From NCBI GenBank assembly GCA_910585265.1, contig CAJUCA010000012.1:1-60240 (forward strand): a stretch of 60,240 nt of DNA, in the 5' to 3' direction. Of this stretch, positions 7,725 to 15,547 are shown piece after piece (positions within the stretch are counted from its first letter, which is position 1; each line of letters opens with the position of its first letter). The position numbers and the translations under genes are program-made. This stretch comes from an uncultured Oscillospiraceae bacterium (GTDB lineage Bacteria > Bacillota > Clostridia > Oscillospirales > Oscillospiraceae). The notes under the pieces were generated by a model. The model did no database searches, was not told the DNA's origin, and was given only the letters and a program-made list of their open reading frames with translations.

Positions 7725-7753
7725 TTGCCAGGGGGCGGCGTTCCCGGTATAAT
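7725..7753 (+). promoter_or_regulatory. Sigma-A promoter of the transglutaminase gene
   Basis: TTGCCA and TATAAT are 17 bases apart, ending 21 bases before the start codon; the ribosome site AAGGAGG lies in between. Confidence 0.8.
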
Positions 7754-7774
7754 AGGGGAAAAGGAGGTGGGACT

Positions 7775-10228
7775 ATGCCCAGAACCATGCGGGGTGATTG
7801 GGCCGACGCGCTGGCTTCCCTGGCGGGGGAGGAGCGGCGGGCCATGGAGTTCCTGCTGGATCACCTGCCGTCCAGCGACCTGTACGGCTATCCGGCGGAG
7901 CTGTTTTTGGAATTTGTCCGCCATGGAGTATTTCTCCGGGGGGCGGCCCCCTGGTGCGGGGGGCTGGACTGGCCGGTGTTCGCCCATTACGTGCTGTTTC
8001 CCCGGGTAAATGACGAGGATTTGTCCTTCCACCGGAAGATCTTCTTTGACGCCCTCTGGCCCCGGGTGAAGGATCTCCCCGGCATGGAGGCCTGGGTGCA
8101 GGAGGTAAACCGCTGGTGCCGGGAGCGGGCCGGGTACCAGGCGCAGGACGAGCGAACCGCCTCCCCCTTGACGGTGTACCGGAGCGGCAGCGGGCGGTGC
8201 GGGGAGGAGTCGGCCTTCCTGGTGTCCGCCCTGCGGAGCGTGGGCATTCCGGCCCGGCAGGTGTACGCACCCCGGTGGTCCCACTGCGACAACAACCATG
8301 CCTGGGTGGAGGCCCTGTGCGATGGACGCTGGCGGTTTTTGGGGGCCTGCGAGCCGGAGCCTGTGCTGGATCGGGGCTGGTTTACCACAGCCGCCTCCCG
8401 GGCGGTGCTGGTGCACAGCCGGGTGTTTGGCGGGGCAGAGGGACTGGTAGGGGAGGAGACCCTTGGAACGGTGGACGGCGTAACCTGGCTGAACCAGACC
8501 GCCCAGTACGGGGACGGGCAGGCCCGGGTCTTCCGGGCGGAGGTGGACGGGCGGCCTGGGGCGGGGGCGGAGTTCCACCTGCAAATTCTCAACGAGTCGG
8601 CGTTCCGCACCATTGCCGTGCTCACGGCGGACGGGCGGGGGGAGGCGCGGGCTGTCCTGGGGAAGGGCACCGTCCACGTGCTGGCCCGCCGGGGGGAGCG
8701 GTGGGCGGAGGGGGACTGCGGCCCGGAGGGGATCGTCCTCACGCTGAAGCCCCCGGTGGAGGGGGAGACGGACTGGACGGATTTCGACTTCCACGCCCCG
8801 GCGGACAGCCGCCCCGCCCCAGCCGTCCTCAACCGCGCGGAAAAGGCGCGGCGGGCGGCGGTGCGGCGGCAGGCGGACGAGCTCCGGCAGGCCCGCCTGT
8901 CCTCCCAATCCGCTCCCGAGCGGGCGGAATGGGAGGACCTGCGCCAGAGGGCGCGGGGAAACTGGGGAGAGCTGAAGCGGTTCCTGGGCGGGGAAGGGGG
9001 CGCGGAGCGGGAACGGCTGGTGCGCACCCTGTCCGGCAAGGATCTCCGGGACGCGGTTTGCGCTGTGCTGGAGAATCACTTTACAGAGCTTCCGGCCCGG
9101 AGGCCGGAGGTGCCGGAGGAGGTCTATTGGGCTGATACCGCCTGCCCACGGGTGGCGTTGGAGCGGCTCACCCCCTGGCGGGGATTCCTGAAGGACTGGC
9201 TGCGGGGCCGGACGGACGATCCGGTCCGGCTCTGGGAGGAACTGGGGGATTTGCTGGCGGACCCCGGGGACAATTACCACCGCCTCTGGTGGACGCCCCA
9301 GGCCGCGCTGGAGGCGGGGGCCTGCAATGAAAACGGCCGCTGCCTGCTGTGGGTGGCGGCCCTGCGGACGCTGGGCCTGCCCGCCCGCCTGCGGCCCCTG
9401 GACGGTGCGCCGGAGTATTGGTCGGGGGACGGCTTCCGCCCCGTGCTCCCGGAGGAGACGGGGACGCTGTGCCTGACCTGTCCCGGCGGCGATCCCCCGG
9501 CGGCGGGCCGGGACTGGAGCCTGTCCCGGTGGACCGGGGAGGGCTGGCGGCGGCTGTCTCCGGCGGAGGGCTGGGCGGAGGGCAGGCTGGTGCTGACCCT
9601 GGCCCAGGGCCGCTACCGGGTGATCACCACGGTGCGCCTGCCCAGCGGGGATCAGCTCGCCGCCCGCCGGGAGGTGGAGCTTCGGGCGGGGGAGGCACGG
9701 ACGCTCCCCCTGCGCCTGCGGCCTTGGACGGCGGAGGATCTGCTCACCCGGCAGACCCTTCCGGCCTTCTCCGCCCGGACGCTGGAGGGGGCGGAGATCC
9801 CCGACCTGTTCCGCATGGGCACAGGCCCGGTGACCGCCCTGTGGGCGGAGGAAGGGGCGGAGCCCACGGAACACGTGCTGAACGAGCTGCTGGCCCGCCG
9901 GGAGGCGGCGTCCCTGCCGCTCCTGTTCCTGGTGCGGAGCCGGGACAGCCTGTCCCAGCCCACCCTGGCCCGCGCGCTGGAATGCCTGCCGGAGGCCCGC
10001 GTCCTGCTGGACGATTGGGAGTACGATCTGGAGGCGGCGGCCCGGCACCTGGGCCGGGACCCGGACGATCCGCCCCTCATGGTGCTGTGCGACGGGGCGG
10101 GGACGGCCCTGTACAGTGCCTGCGGCTACCGGGTGGGGGCGGTGGACCTGCTCCTGCGGGCGGCGGGATGCTCAGCGGATATTTGTTCCGGCTCCCTTGA
10201 CAAATCCCTGGAAAATCCGGTAAAATAA
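7775..10228 (+). CDS. Transglutaminase-like protein with thioredoxin-fold tail
   Basis: The 817-residue protein carries a transglutaminase-like core with Cys142 in SGRCGEES, His175 in CDNNHAWVEA and an acidic residue near 193 in GACEPE, the usual catalytic order. A carboxypeptidase-like beta-sandwich seems to follow (VDGRPGAGAEFHLQILN). A second region around residue 525 (NGRCLLWVAALRTLGLPAR) looks like a repeated core in which the His partner is not evident. The last 150 residues (TLPAFSARTLEGAEIPDL onward) resemble a thioredoxin or AhpC-like fold without a CXXC pair. No signal peptide is present. The fusion suggests protein processing in the cytoplasm, but the substrate is unknown. ATG 7775 follows AAGGAGGTGGGACT. 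Confidence 0.8.
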   Translation: MPRTMRGDWADALASLAGEERRAMEFLLDHLPSSDLYGYPAELFLEFVRHGVFLRGAAPWCGGLDWPVFAHYVLFPRVNDEDLSFHRKIFFDALWPRVKDLPGMEAWVQEVNRWCRERAGYQAQDERTASPLTVYRSGSGRCGEESAFLVSALRSVGIPARQVYAPRWSHCDNNHAWVEALCDGRWRFLGACEPEPVLDRGWFTTAASRAVLVHSRVFGGAEGLVGEETLGTVDGVTWLNQTAQYGDGQARVFRAEVDGRPGAGAEFHLQILNESAFRTIAVLTADGRGEARAVLGKGTVHVLARRGERWAEGDCGPEGIVLTLKPPVEGETDWTDFDFHAPADSRPAPAVLNRAEKARRAAVRRQADELRQARLSSQSAPERAEWEDLRQRARGNWGELKRFLGGEGGAERERLVRTLSGKDLRDAVCAVLENHFTELPARRPEVPEEVYWADTACPRVALERLTPWRGFLKDWLRGRTDDPVRLWEELGDLLADPGDNYHRLWWTPQAALEAGACNENGRCLLWVAALRTLGLPARLRPLDGAPEYWSGDGFRPVLPEETGTLCLTCPGGDPPAAGRDWSLSRWTGEGWRRLSPAEGWAEGRLVLTLAQGRYRVITTVRLPSGDQLAARREVELRAGEARTLPLRLRPWTAEDLLTRQTLPAFSARTLEGAEIPDLFRMGTGPVTALWAEEGAEPTEHVLNELLARREAASLPLLFLVRSRDSLSQPTLARALECLPEARVLLDDWEYDLEAAARHLGRDPDDPPLMVLCDGAGTALYSACGYRVGAVDLLLRAAGCSADICSGSLDKSLENPVK
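10197..10226 (+). promoter_or_regulatory. Promoter inside the end of the transglutaminase gene
   Basis: TTGACA and TAAAAT are 18 bases apart, with the -10 box at the upstream gene's stop codon. It could drive the kinase-like gene 76 bases on. Confidence 0.65.
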
Positions 10229-10302
10229 AACAGGAAAGGATCGCTGAATCCAACGCTGGCGGAGCGGGCGGCTGTCCGCGTCCAGGAAAGGAAGGATCAG
10301 GT

Positions 10303-10944
10303 ATGAAAATTGTGACCATCAGCCGGGAGTTTGGCAGCGGAGGCCGGGAGCTGGGCAGGCGGCTGGCCGATCTGCTGGGCTTCGATTACTACGATAGGGA
10401 GATCATCACAGCTATCGCCCAGGCCCAGGGAATGGACGAGGGGTATGTGGAGAAGTCCCTGGAGGACCACGCGTGGCAGCATATCCCCCTGACCTACGGG
10501 CGTTCCTTCAGCAGCAGCGCGATCATGCAGTCCACCCAGACCAGCCTGCTCATTGAGCAGAAGCGGGTGCTGGACGGCATCGCCAAGGCGGGGAAGGACT
10601 GCGTGATCGTGGGCCGGGACGCCGATGTGCTGCTGGCGGAGCAGAAGCCCTTCAGCATTTTCGTGTGCGCCAGCATGGAGGCCAAGGTGCGCCGCTGCAT
10701 GGAGCGGGCGGCGGAGGGGGAGAACCTCACCCCCAAGGCCCTGGAGCAGAACATCCGCCGGGTGGACAAGGCCCGGGCCAGGAGCCGGGAGATGATCTCG
10801 GATACCCGCTGGGGCCAGGGCAGCAGCTACCGCATGACGATGAACACCACCGGCTGGGACTTGAAGGAGCTGACGGCGGCGGTGGCCGATTTTGTCCGCC
10901 GCTGGTATGATCGGGGAGGGGGAAAGGTGGGAAGTATGGGATAG
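10303..10944 (+). CDS. Cytidylate-kinase-like family protein
   Basis: The 213-residue protein begins MKIVTISREFGSGGRELG, where a P-loop variant GSGGRELG replaces the usual GxxGxGKS. Further family features are FDYYDREIITAIA, the CVIVGRDADVL strand and the RVDKARARSREMIS lid segment. This matches the cytidylate_kin2 family, related to but distinct from Cmk. Members are common in Clostridia; phosphorylation of a nucleoside monophosphate is the assumed reaction, but the substrate is not proved. AGGAAAGGAAGG lies before the ATG. The stop is one base before the diguanylate cyclase start, so the two are probably co-transcribed. Confidence 0.85.
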   Translation: MKIVTISREFGSGGRELGRRLADLLGFDYYDREIITAIAQAQGMDEGYVEKSLEDHAWQHIPLTYGRSFSSSAIMQSTQTSLLIEQKRVLDGIAKAGKDCVIVGRDADVLLAEQKPFSIFVCASMEAKVRRCMERAAEGENLTPKALEQNIRRVDKARARSREMISDTRWGQGSSYRMTMNTTGWDLKELTAAVADFVRRWYDRGGGKVGSMG

Positions 10945-10945
10945 C

Positions 10946-12385
10946 ATGAAACTAATGAAAATGAATAAGGTCCTTTTGGCGGCAACGCTTCTGGTCGCCA
11001 TCGGCATCCTGCTGGGAATCCTGTCCGTCATGCAGATGAACCAGAACAAGAAGCAGGTGGATCAGACGACGGCCATCCTTCTGGATCAGATCTGCAAGGT
11101 CATTGACAGCAACCAGGCGAAGGAAAACGTGCTCGTGGAATCCCTGAAGGAGGATTACATCACCAGGGCCAAGGCCGTCTCCTATACCATCGACTGCAAG
11201 CCCGAGCTTGAGGAGGACATCGAGGAGCTGATGAAAATCGCCCACATGATGAAGGTGGACGAGATACACCTCTTTGATGTGGGCGGGTCGATTTACCGGG
11301 GGACGGAGCCGCAGTATTACGGCTTTTCCTTTGACTCCGGCGAGCAGATGGGCTACTTCAAGCCCATGCTCACCGACAAGAGCCTGTCCATGTGCCAGGA
11401 TGTGACGCCCAACACCGCCGAGGCAAAGATGATGATGTACGCCATCTGCTGGAACGAGACGGGGACAAGGATGCTCCAGGTGGGCATTGAGCCGAAACGG
11501 CTGATGGAGGAGCTTCGGACCAACAGCGTCCGGGAGATGATGCAGGAGATGCCCACCTACCTGGGGGTCACCATGGTGGTGGCCGACGGGGACACCGGCG
11601 AGATCCAGGGGGCCACCTCCACGCTGCTGGTGGGAAAGACCTTAGCGGAGATCGGCGTCAACTCCGGCGGGGAAGGGCAGGAGCGGATTCTGGCGGGGAG
11701 CGTATATGGAAAAGGCTCCTATTACAAGGTCCGCAGCCATAAGGGATATGTTGTGGCCGTTATACAGGAAAAAAGTGTCGTCCACAAGGATGTGCCGCTG
11801 ATTCTGGGCATTGTGTCCGTTTATTTTGTCATTGCGGTGGGGGTATCCCTGCTGATCATCCTGAAGCTGGTGGCCCACACGGACAGCGCGCTGAAGCACG
11901 CGAAAACGGACGCCTTGACAGGGCTTTTGAACCGCAGAGGCTATGATAACAGCGTATTGGCCCGGGGAAAGGCTCCGCTGGAGGACAATTTTGTCTATGT
12001 GTCCATGGATTTGAACGGTTTGAAGCAGGCCAACGACACCTTCGGGCACGAGGTGGGGGACAAGCTGATCAGGGCGGCGGCGTCCTGCATCAAGGAATGC
12101 TTTGGGGAGTATGGAGAGCTGTTCCGGGTTGGCGGTGATGAGTTCGCGGCCATGATAGAGGCGGACGATCAGCGGCTGGAGACCGTCAAGGCTGAGTTTG
12201 AGAACATAATTGCCCATTGGTGCATCCATATCGGGATGGAACTGTCGATATCCTGCGGTTATGTGCAGCATAAGGAGTTTCCGGACAAACAGCTGGCGGA
12301 GCTGGCGAAAATCGCCGACCTGAGAATGTACGAGGCGAAACAGGCGCACTACAGAACCGGGGGGGCGGATCGGAGAAGGAGATAA
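10946..12385 (+). CDS. Membrane-bound diguanylate cyclase (GGDEF)
   Basis: The 479-residue protein has an N-terminal membrane helix (about residues 6-28), an extracytoplasmic sensor region of about 250 residues, a second helix (about 283-308, VSVYFVIAVGVSLLIILKLV) and a C-terminal GGDEF domain. The active-site motif at residues 396-400 is intact GGDEF within FRVGGDEFAAM, so c-di-GMP synthesis from two GTP is expected. The RxxD inhibitory site usually found just before it is missing, so product feedback may be lacking. No EAL domain is fused and no c-di-GMP receptor is evident in the window. ATG 10946 lies one base after the previous stop; 10958 is an alternative. Confidence 0.9.
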   Translation: MKLMKMNKVLLAATLLVAIGILLGILSVMQMNQNKKQVDQTTAILLDQICKVIDSNQAKENVLVESLKEDYITRAKAVSYTIDCKPELEEDIEELMKIAHMMKVDEIHLFDVGGSIYRGTEPQYYGFSFDSGEQMGYFKPMLTDKSLSMCQDVTPNTAEAKMMMYAICWNETGTRMLQVGIEPKRLMEELRTNSVREMMQEMPTYLGVTMVVADGDTGEIQGATSTLLVGKTLAEIGVNSGGEGQERILAGSVYGKGSYYKVRSHKGYVVAVIQEKSVVHKDVPLILGIVSVYFVIAVGVSLLIILKLVAHTDSALKHAKTDALTGLLNRRGYDNSVLARGKAPLEDNFVYVSMDLNGLKQANDTFGHEVGDKLIRAAASCIKECFGEYGELFRVGGDEFAAMIEADDQRLETVKAEFENIIAHWCIHIGMELSISCGYVQHKEFPDKQLAELAKIADLRMYEAKQAHYRTGGADRRRR

Positions 12386-12398
12386 TTGGTTTGGGTAT

Positions 12399-12425
12399 GG
12401 GAGGGCTGAACGGCCCTCCCGTTTT
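12399..12425 (+). terminator. Rho-independent terminator after the GGDEF gene
   Basis: An 8-bp GC-rich stem (GGGAGGGC with GCCCTCCC) is followed by GTTTT. Confidence 0.8.
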
Positions 12426-12446
12426 GCGTGTCGGGGCAAATGTGGG

Positions 12447-12475
12447 TAGACAGGGCAGATGGGACGTGCTATAAT
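12447..12475 (+). promoter_or_regulatory. Promoter of the 221-aa lipoprotein gene
   Basis: TAGACA and TATAAT are 17 bases apart, about 57 bases before the start codon. Confidence 0.65.
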
Positions 12476-12531
12476 ATGGTACGGCAAAATTCCCCCAAAT
12501 CCGGCAAACTGCCGCATAGGAGGTATATCTT

Positions 12532-13197
12532 ATGGGGATCAAACGATACTGCGCCCTGCTTCTGTCCGGCCTGCTGGCCCTGGCCCTGTGCGGCTGCGGG
12601 GCCGGGCCTGTGAAGGGCGGCGCGAAAACCATCGCCCCCGCCGAGCTGACCCCGGAGGAATCCGCGCTGGCCCAGCTGCTGAACGTGAAGCTGGACGGCT
12701 ACCGGATCTTCGACTTTGCGGTGGGCAAGGCCGGGGACGGCGGGGTGAAAAGCGTCCAGATCACCCTTTACGAGCTGAAGGACGGGGAGTGGTCTCCGGT
12801 GAGCCAGAACCGCCGCGCCCTGTCCGATCCGGAGGGCCGGCTCGCCTTGGGGTTCAGCAAGATCCCGGAAGGGGTGGAGCTGACCTTCCAGAGCGAGAGC
12901 CTGTCCTCCACGCTTTCCTTGGACGGGGCGGTGGGCGGCAGCGTCTCCTCCATGACCTTCGCCACCTCCGTGCTGACGGAGAGCGTTCCCATTGAGGTGG
13001 ACAAGGAGGTTCCGCTGGTGGTGCAGATCGCCACCACCAAGAACGAGATCAGATCCTACGACGTGAAGTATTTCGATATGCCCCGGGAGTACGACAAGCA
13101 CGATTATGAGCACGTATACGCTATTACCGCTTTGTTCAGCGAGAAGTCGGTTTTTGAACTGGCGGAGAGCGCGGCCCCGGAGGGGGACAAGAACTGA
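12532..13197 (+). CDS. Putative lipoprotein of unknown function, 221 aa
   Basis: The N-terminus is a lipoprotein signal: basic MGIKRY, a hydrophobic stretch, then LCGC with Cys22 as the likely lipid-modified residue. The mature part is acidic and beta-rich with no family I recognise. It should be anchored on the outer face of the cytoplasmic membrane. An AGGAGG site precedes the ATG. The gene has its own promoter and terminator and is not clearly tied to either neighbour. The segment from about residue 90 to 180 alternates short strands in a pattern seen in Ig-like or beta-sandwich binding proteins, but that is only a visual impression. Confidence 0.8.
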   Translation: MGIKRYCALLLSGLLALALCGCGAGPVKGGAKTIAPAELTPEESALAQLLNVKLDGYRIFDFAVGKAGDGGVKSVQITLYELKDGEWSPVSQNRRALSDPEGRLALGFSKIPEGVELTFQSESLSSTLSLDGAVGGSVSSMTFATSVLTESVPIEVDKEVPLVVQIATTKNEIRSYDVKYFDMPREYDKHDYEHVYAITALFSEKSVFELAESAAPEGDKN

Positions 13198-13269
13198 GAA
13201 TCTGTGCTCGCTGTCTGACGGGAAAACCTCGCCCAGCCGTGTGAATACAGGCTCTGAACACAAACAACG

Positions 13270-13303
13270 AACCGGGACCCGCCGCTTGGCAGATCCCGGT
13301 TTT
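13270..13303 (+). terminator. Terminator after the 221-aa lipoprotein gene
   Basis: An outer stem AACCGGGA with TCCCGGTT and an inner GCC/GGC pair are followed by TTTTC. It lies between convergent genes and may weakly serve the chemoreceptor gene as well. Confidence 0.7.
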
Positions 13304-13340
13304 CTATGTCTGCGGTTTTACCCCATCAGGGGAGAGGCGG

Positions 13341-14282
13341 TCAGCCGCCCTGCTCCAGATCGGCCACCATGGGCGGGATCTGGGAGATCATGTTGTCCAT
13401 GTCCTCAAACATCGCGCTCTTGGTGGTGCCCAGGCTGCTGGCGGAGTTGATGTGGGTGACGACCTCCTGGTACTGCCCCTTGATCTGGTCGAAGTACTGG
13501 CACAGCACTTGCAGCTCCTGCTGGGACGCCTGGATCACCCCGGCGATGCCGTCCTGGACGGTGAGCGCGCCGTCCGCGGCGGAGGTGATCTGGCCGAAGC
13601 TGACCTCGGCCTGCTCCACAATGGCGGCGTTCTGGTTCAGGGTCTGCTGGGAGGCGGTGATGCTCTGGTTCAGCTCCCCGGCGCGGGACTGCACGTCGCT
13701 GACGCTGGTGTCCACCTCTCCGGCCAGGGACTTGATCTCCTCGGCCAGCTTCTTCACCTGGGCGGCCACCACCGCGAAGCCCCGGCCCTCCTGGCCCGCC
13801 CGGGCCGCCTCGATGGAGGCGTTGATGGCCAGGATATCGGTCTGCTCCACAATGGAGACAATCTTTTCCATGGAGCGTTGAATGCCCTGGATGGAGGCTT
13901 CCAGCTGCAAAAAGGTCTCCTCCATAGCCACGAAGGACTGCTGTACCTGGGCGGATACCTGCCCCAGCTCGGACATACGGTCCCTGGCCTGGTCCACCGA
14001 CTGGGTGATCTCCTCCCGCACCTGGCCGAACTGGCCCGCCGTATCATTGATGCTGGAGAAGGACGCCCCCAGGTCCTGAAGCTTGGACTGGAACTGGTCG
14101 CCCTCCCGCAGCACGCTGGAGAAGGAGGCCCCCACCCGGCTCAGCTCCCAAAGGGAGGCAACCTCCTTTTTGACAAGCTCCTGCTGGTATTCCTTCAGGC
14201 TCCCCGCCACGTGAAGCACCGGGTAGAGGCTTTTTTTCTCCTGGGCAGGGGCGTTGGCCCGGTCTTTCTTTCCAAACAGCAT
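13341..14282 (-). CDS. Soluble methyl-accepting chemotaxis protein
   Basis: The 313-residue product is almost all coiled-coil helix and contains the conserved chemoreceptor hairpin tip at about residues 146-182 (EQTDILAINASIEAARAG, then EGRGFAVVAAQVKKLAEE), the site that binds CheA and CheW. There is no membrane segment and no recognisable sensor domain, so it should act in the cytoplasm. It starts 15 bases after the FIST gene stops on the same strand, so the FIST protein may provide the sensing part. No cheA, cheW or flagellar genes are in the window. Confidence 0.92.
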   Translation of the reverse strand: MLFGKKDRANAPAQEKKSLYPVLHVAGSLKEYQQELVKKEVASLWELSRVGASFSSVLREGDQFQSKLQDLGASFSSINDTAGQFGQVREEITQSVDQARDRMSELGQVSAQVQQSFVAMEETFLQLEASIQGIQRSMEKIVSIVEQTDILAINASIEAARAGQEGRGFAVVAAQVKKLAEEIKSLAGEVDTSVSDVQSRAGELNQSITASQQTLNQNAAIVEQAEVSFGQITSAADGALTVQDGIAGVIQASQQELQVLCQYFDQIKGQYQEVVTHINSASSLGTTKSAMFEDMDNMISQIPPMVADLEQGG

Positions 14283-14297
14283 GGCCGTTTCCTCCTT

Positions 14298-15353
14298 TTA
14301 TTCAAAGACCACGCAGGTCATGGACTGGTTGACGAACCGATTGTTGTAGTGCTCCCCATAGCCCACAAAGCCCGCGTGATTGCCCAGGGCGGCCATATCC
14401 CGGAGGTAGTCCTGCATATAGCCCTGCTCGGAAAACAGCTTGTACCGGAACAGGCAGTTCACCGAGAAAACGGCGGAGCGGCGGGGGAAGTCCCGGCAGA
14501 TCTGGGCGATGGTCTGCTGGACGATGGCCCGGTAATCCCCCAGCTCCAGCAGAATCAGCACGTCGGAGTCGTTCACCTGCCGGAAGCAGGCCAGGGCATT
14601 GCCCTGCACCTCCTTGATGGAGATGATGCAGGTGTCGTCCCCGTTGAGCTTGCCGAAGGGGTTCTGGAAGGTGCGGGTGAGGATCTCCTGGTCGGAGACG
14701 TGGAGGATGTCCTTATACACCTGCTTCGCGCTCTTGCCGTTGAGCGCGCCCAGGATATAATTGGCCCGGTCGGTGCCGGAGGCCACGAAGCGGTAGTCCC
14801 CCAGCTGGTGGTAGATGTTCTCCTTGTAGGTTTTCACCCGCCCGCCCTGGTTGCGAACGATGCCGTAGGCCACCGCGTCCTGGTACACCCGGCCGTTGGC
14901 GGCCACCCGGCCCTGATCCCCGGTGCCGCCCATCAGGGAGATGCCCCGCTTTTGCAGGGCGGTGTAGATGGTGGTGAGCACGCAGGCGTCGTTGCCCGCG
15001 CAGAAGTCGATGCAGACCGTGTCCCGGGCCGAGCCGCCCACCGTCTGGATATCCTTTTCCAGCCTCTGTATGTACTTCACCGGCATGGTGGACGCCTGTT
15101 CCAGCACGTTGGCGGCGGCGGTCACCCCGTCGGTGAAGGCGATGACGCCCACGCCCTGCTCCACCATCCCGGTCTGATAGGCCATGCCGATGCAGCCGAT
15201 GCTGGGCACGCCGGGGAACCGCTGCTCCAGAGCGGCTACGTGGGCCTCAAACTGATCGTTGTTGGACAGCAGCATGAGAAATTGGGGCTGGCGCAGTCCT
15301 TGAAGGGCCTCGTCCAGGTTTCCCCGGCGGCTCATCCCAAAAAATTGCTTCAT
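14298..15353 (-). CDS. FIST domain sensory protein
   Basis: The 351-residue protein matches the FIST_N plus FIST_C layout: an N-terminal half with IGCIGMAYQTGMVEQGVGVIAF and a C-terminal half ending in GFVGYGEHYNNRFVNQSM, which is typical for the family's last strand. FIST domains are thought to bind small ligands such as amino acids and occur with chemotaxis and two-component proteins. ATG 15353 follows GGGAGGGAGACCC; the open frame extends farther upstream but has no ribosome site there. It is the first gene of a two-gene operon with the soluble chemoreceptor. Confidence 0.87.
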   Translation of the reverse strand: MKQFFGMSRRGNLDEALQGLRQPQFLMLLSNNDQFEAHVAALEQRFPGVPSIGCIGMAYQTGMVEQGVGVIAFTDGVTAAANVLEQASTMPVKYIQRLEKDIQTVGGSARDTVCIDFCAGNDACVLTTIYTALQKRGISLMGGTGDQGRVAANGRVYQDAVAYGIVRNQGGRVKTYKENIYHQLGDYRFVASGTDRANYILGALNGKSAKQVYKDILHVSDQEILTRTFQNPFGKLNGDDTCIISIKEVQGNALACFRQVNDSDVLILLELGDYRAIVQQTIAQICRDFPRRSAVFSVNCLFRYKLFSEQGYMQDYLRDMAALGNHAGFVGYGEHYNNRFVNQSMTCVVFE

Positions 15354-15389
15354 GGGTCTCCCTCCCGTAATGTCTTGGAATTCCCTCCT

Positions 15390-15418
15390 ATCATAAAAGA
15401 AAAGAAGCGGCCTGTCAA
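15390..15418 (-). promoter_or_regulatory. Sigma-A promoter of the FIST-chemoreceptor operon
   Basis: TTGACA (15418-15413) and TATGAT (15395-15390) are 17 bases apart on the minus strand, 37 bases before the FIST start. Confidence 0.8.
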
Positions 15419-15481
15419 CCCAAAAACAGGGGGGAACGAGCATAAAATTGCGCCGGCGGAAAATCCTGCCGCCGCAACCTC

Positions 15482-15510
15482 TTGCGTCCCCGGATGGAAT
15501 GTAGTACAAT
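15482..15510 (+). promoter_or_regulatory. Promoter of the SWIM-MoxR-VWA operon
   Basis: TTGCGT and TACAAT are 17 bases apart and end 37 bases before the first gene. No other promoter is obvious inside the five-gene run. Confidence 0.65.
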
Positions 15511-15547
15511 ATGGCTGATTTCTTGATCTTCGGAAGGAGCGAACCCC

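Noticed and set aside
7718..10048. 776-codon minus-strand frame opposite the transglutaminase gene
   Set aside because: Low-complexity Pro/Arg/Gln composition with no domain; the opposite frame has motifs, promoter and ribosome site.
10892..10945. Earlier start for the diguanylate cyclase, inside the kinase-like gene
   Set aside because: It would overlap the upstream gene by over 50 bases; ATG 10946 just after the stop puts the membrane helix at the usual distance.
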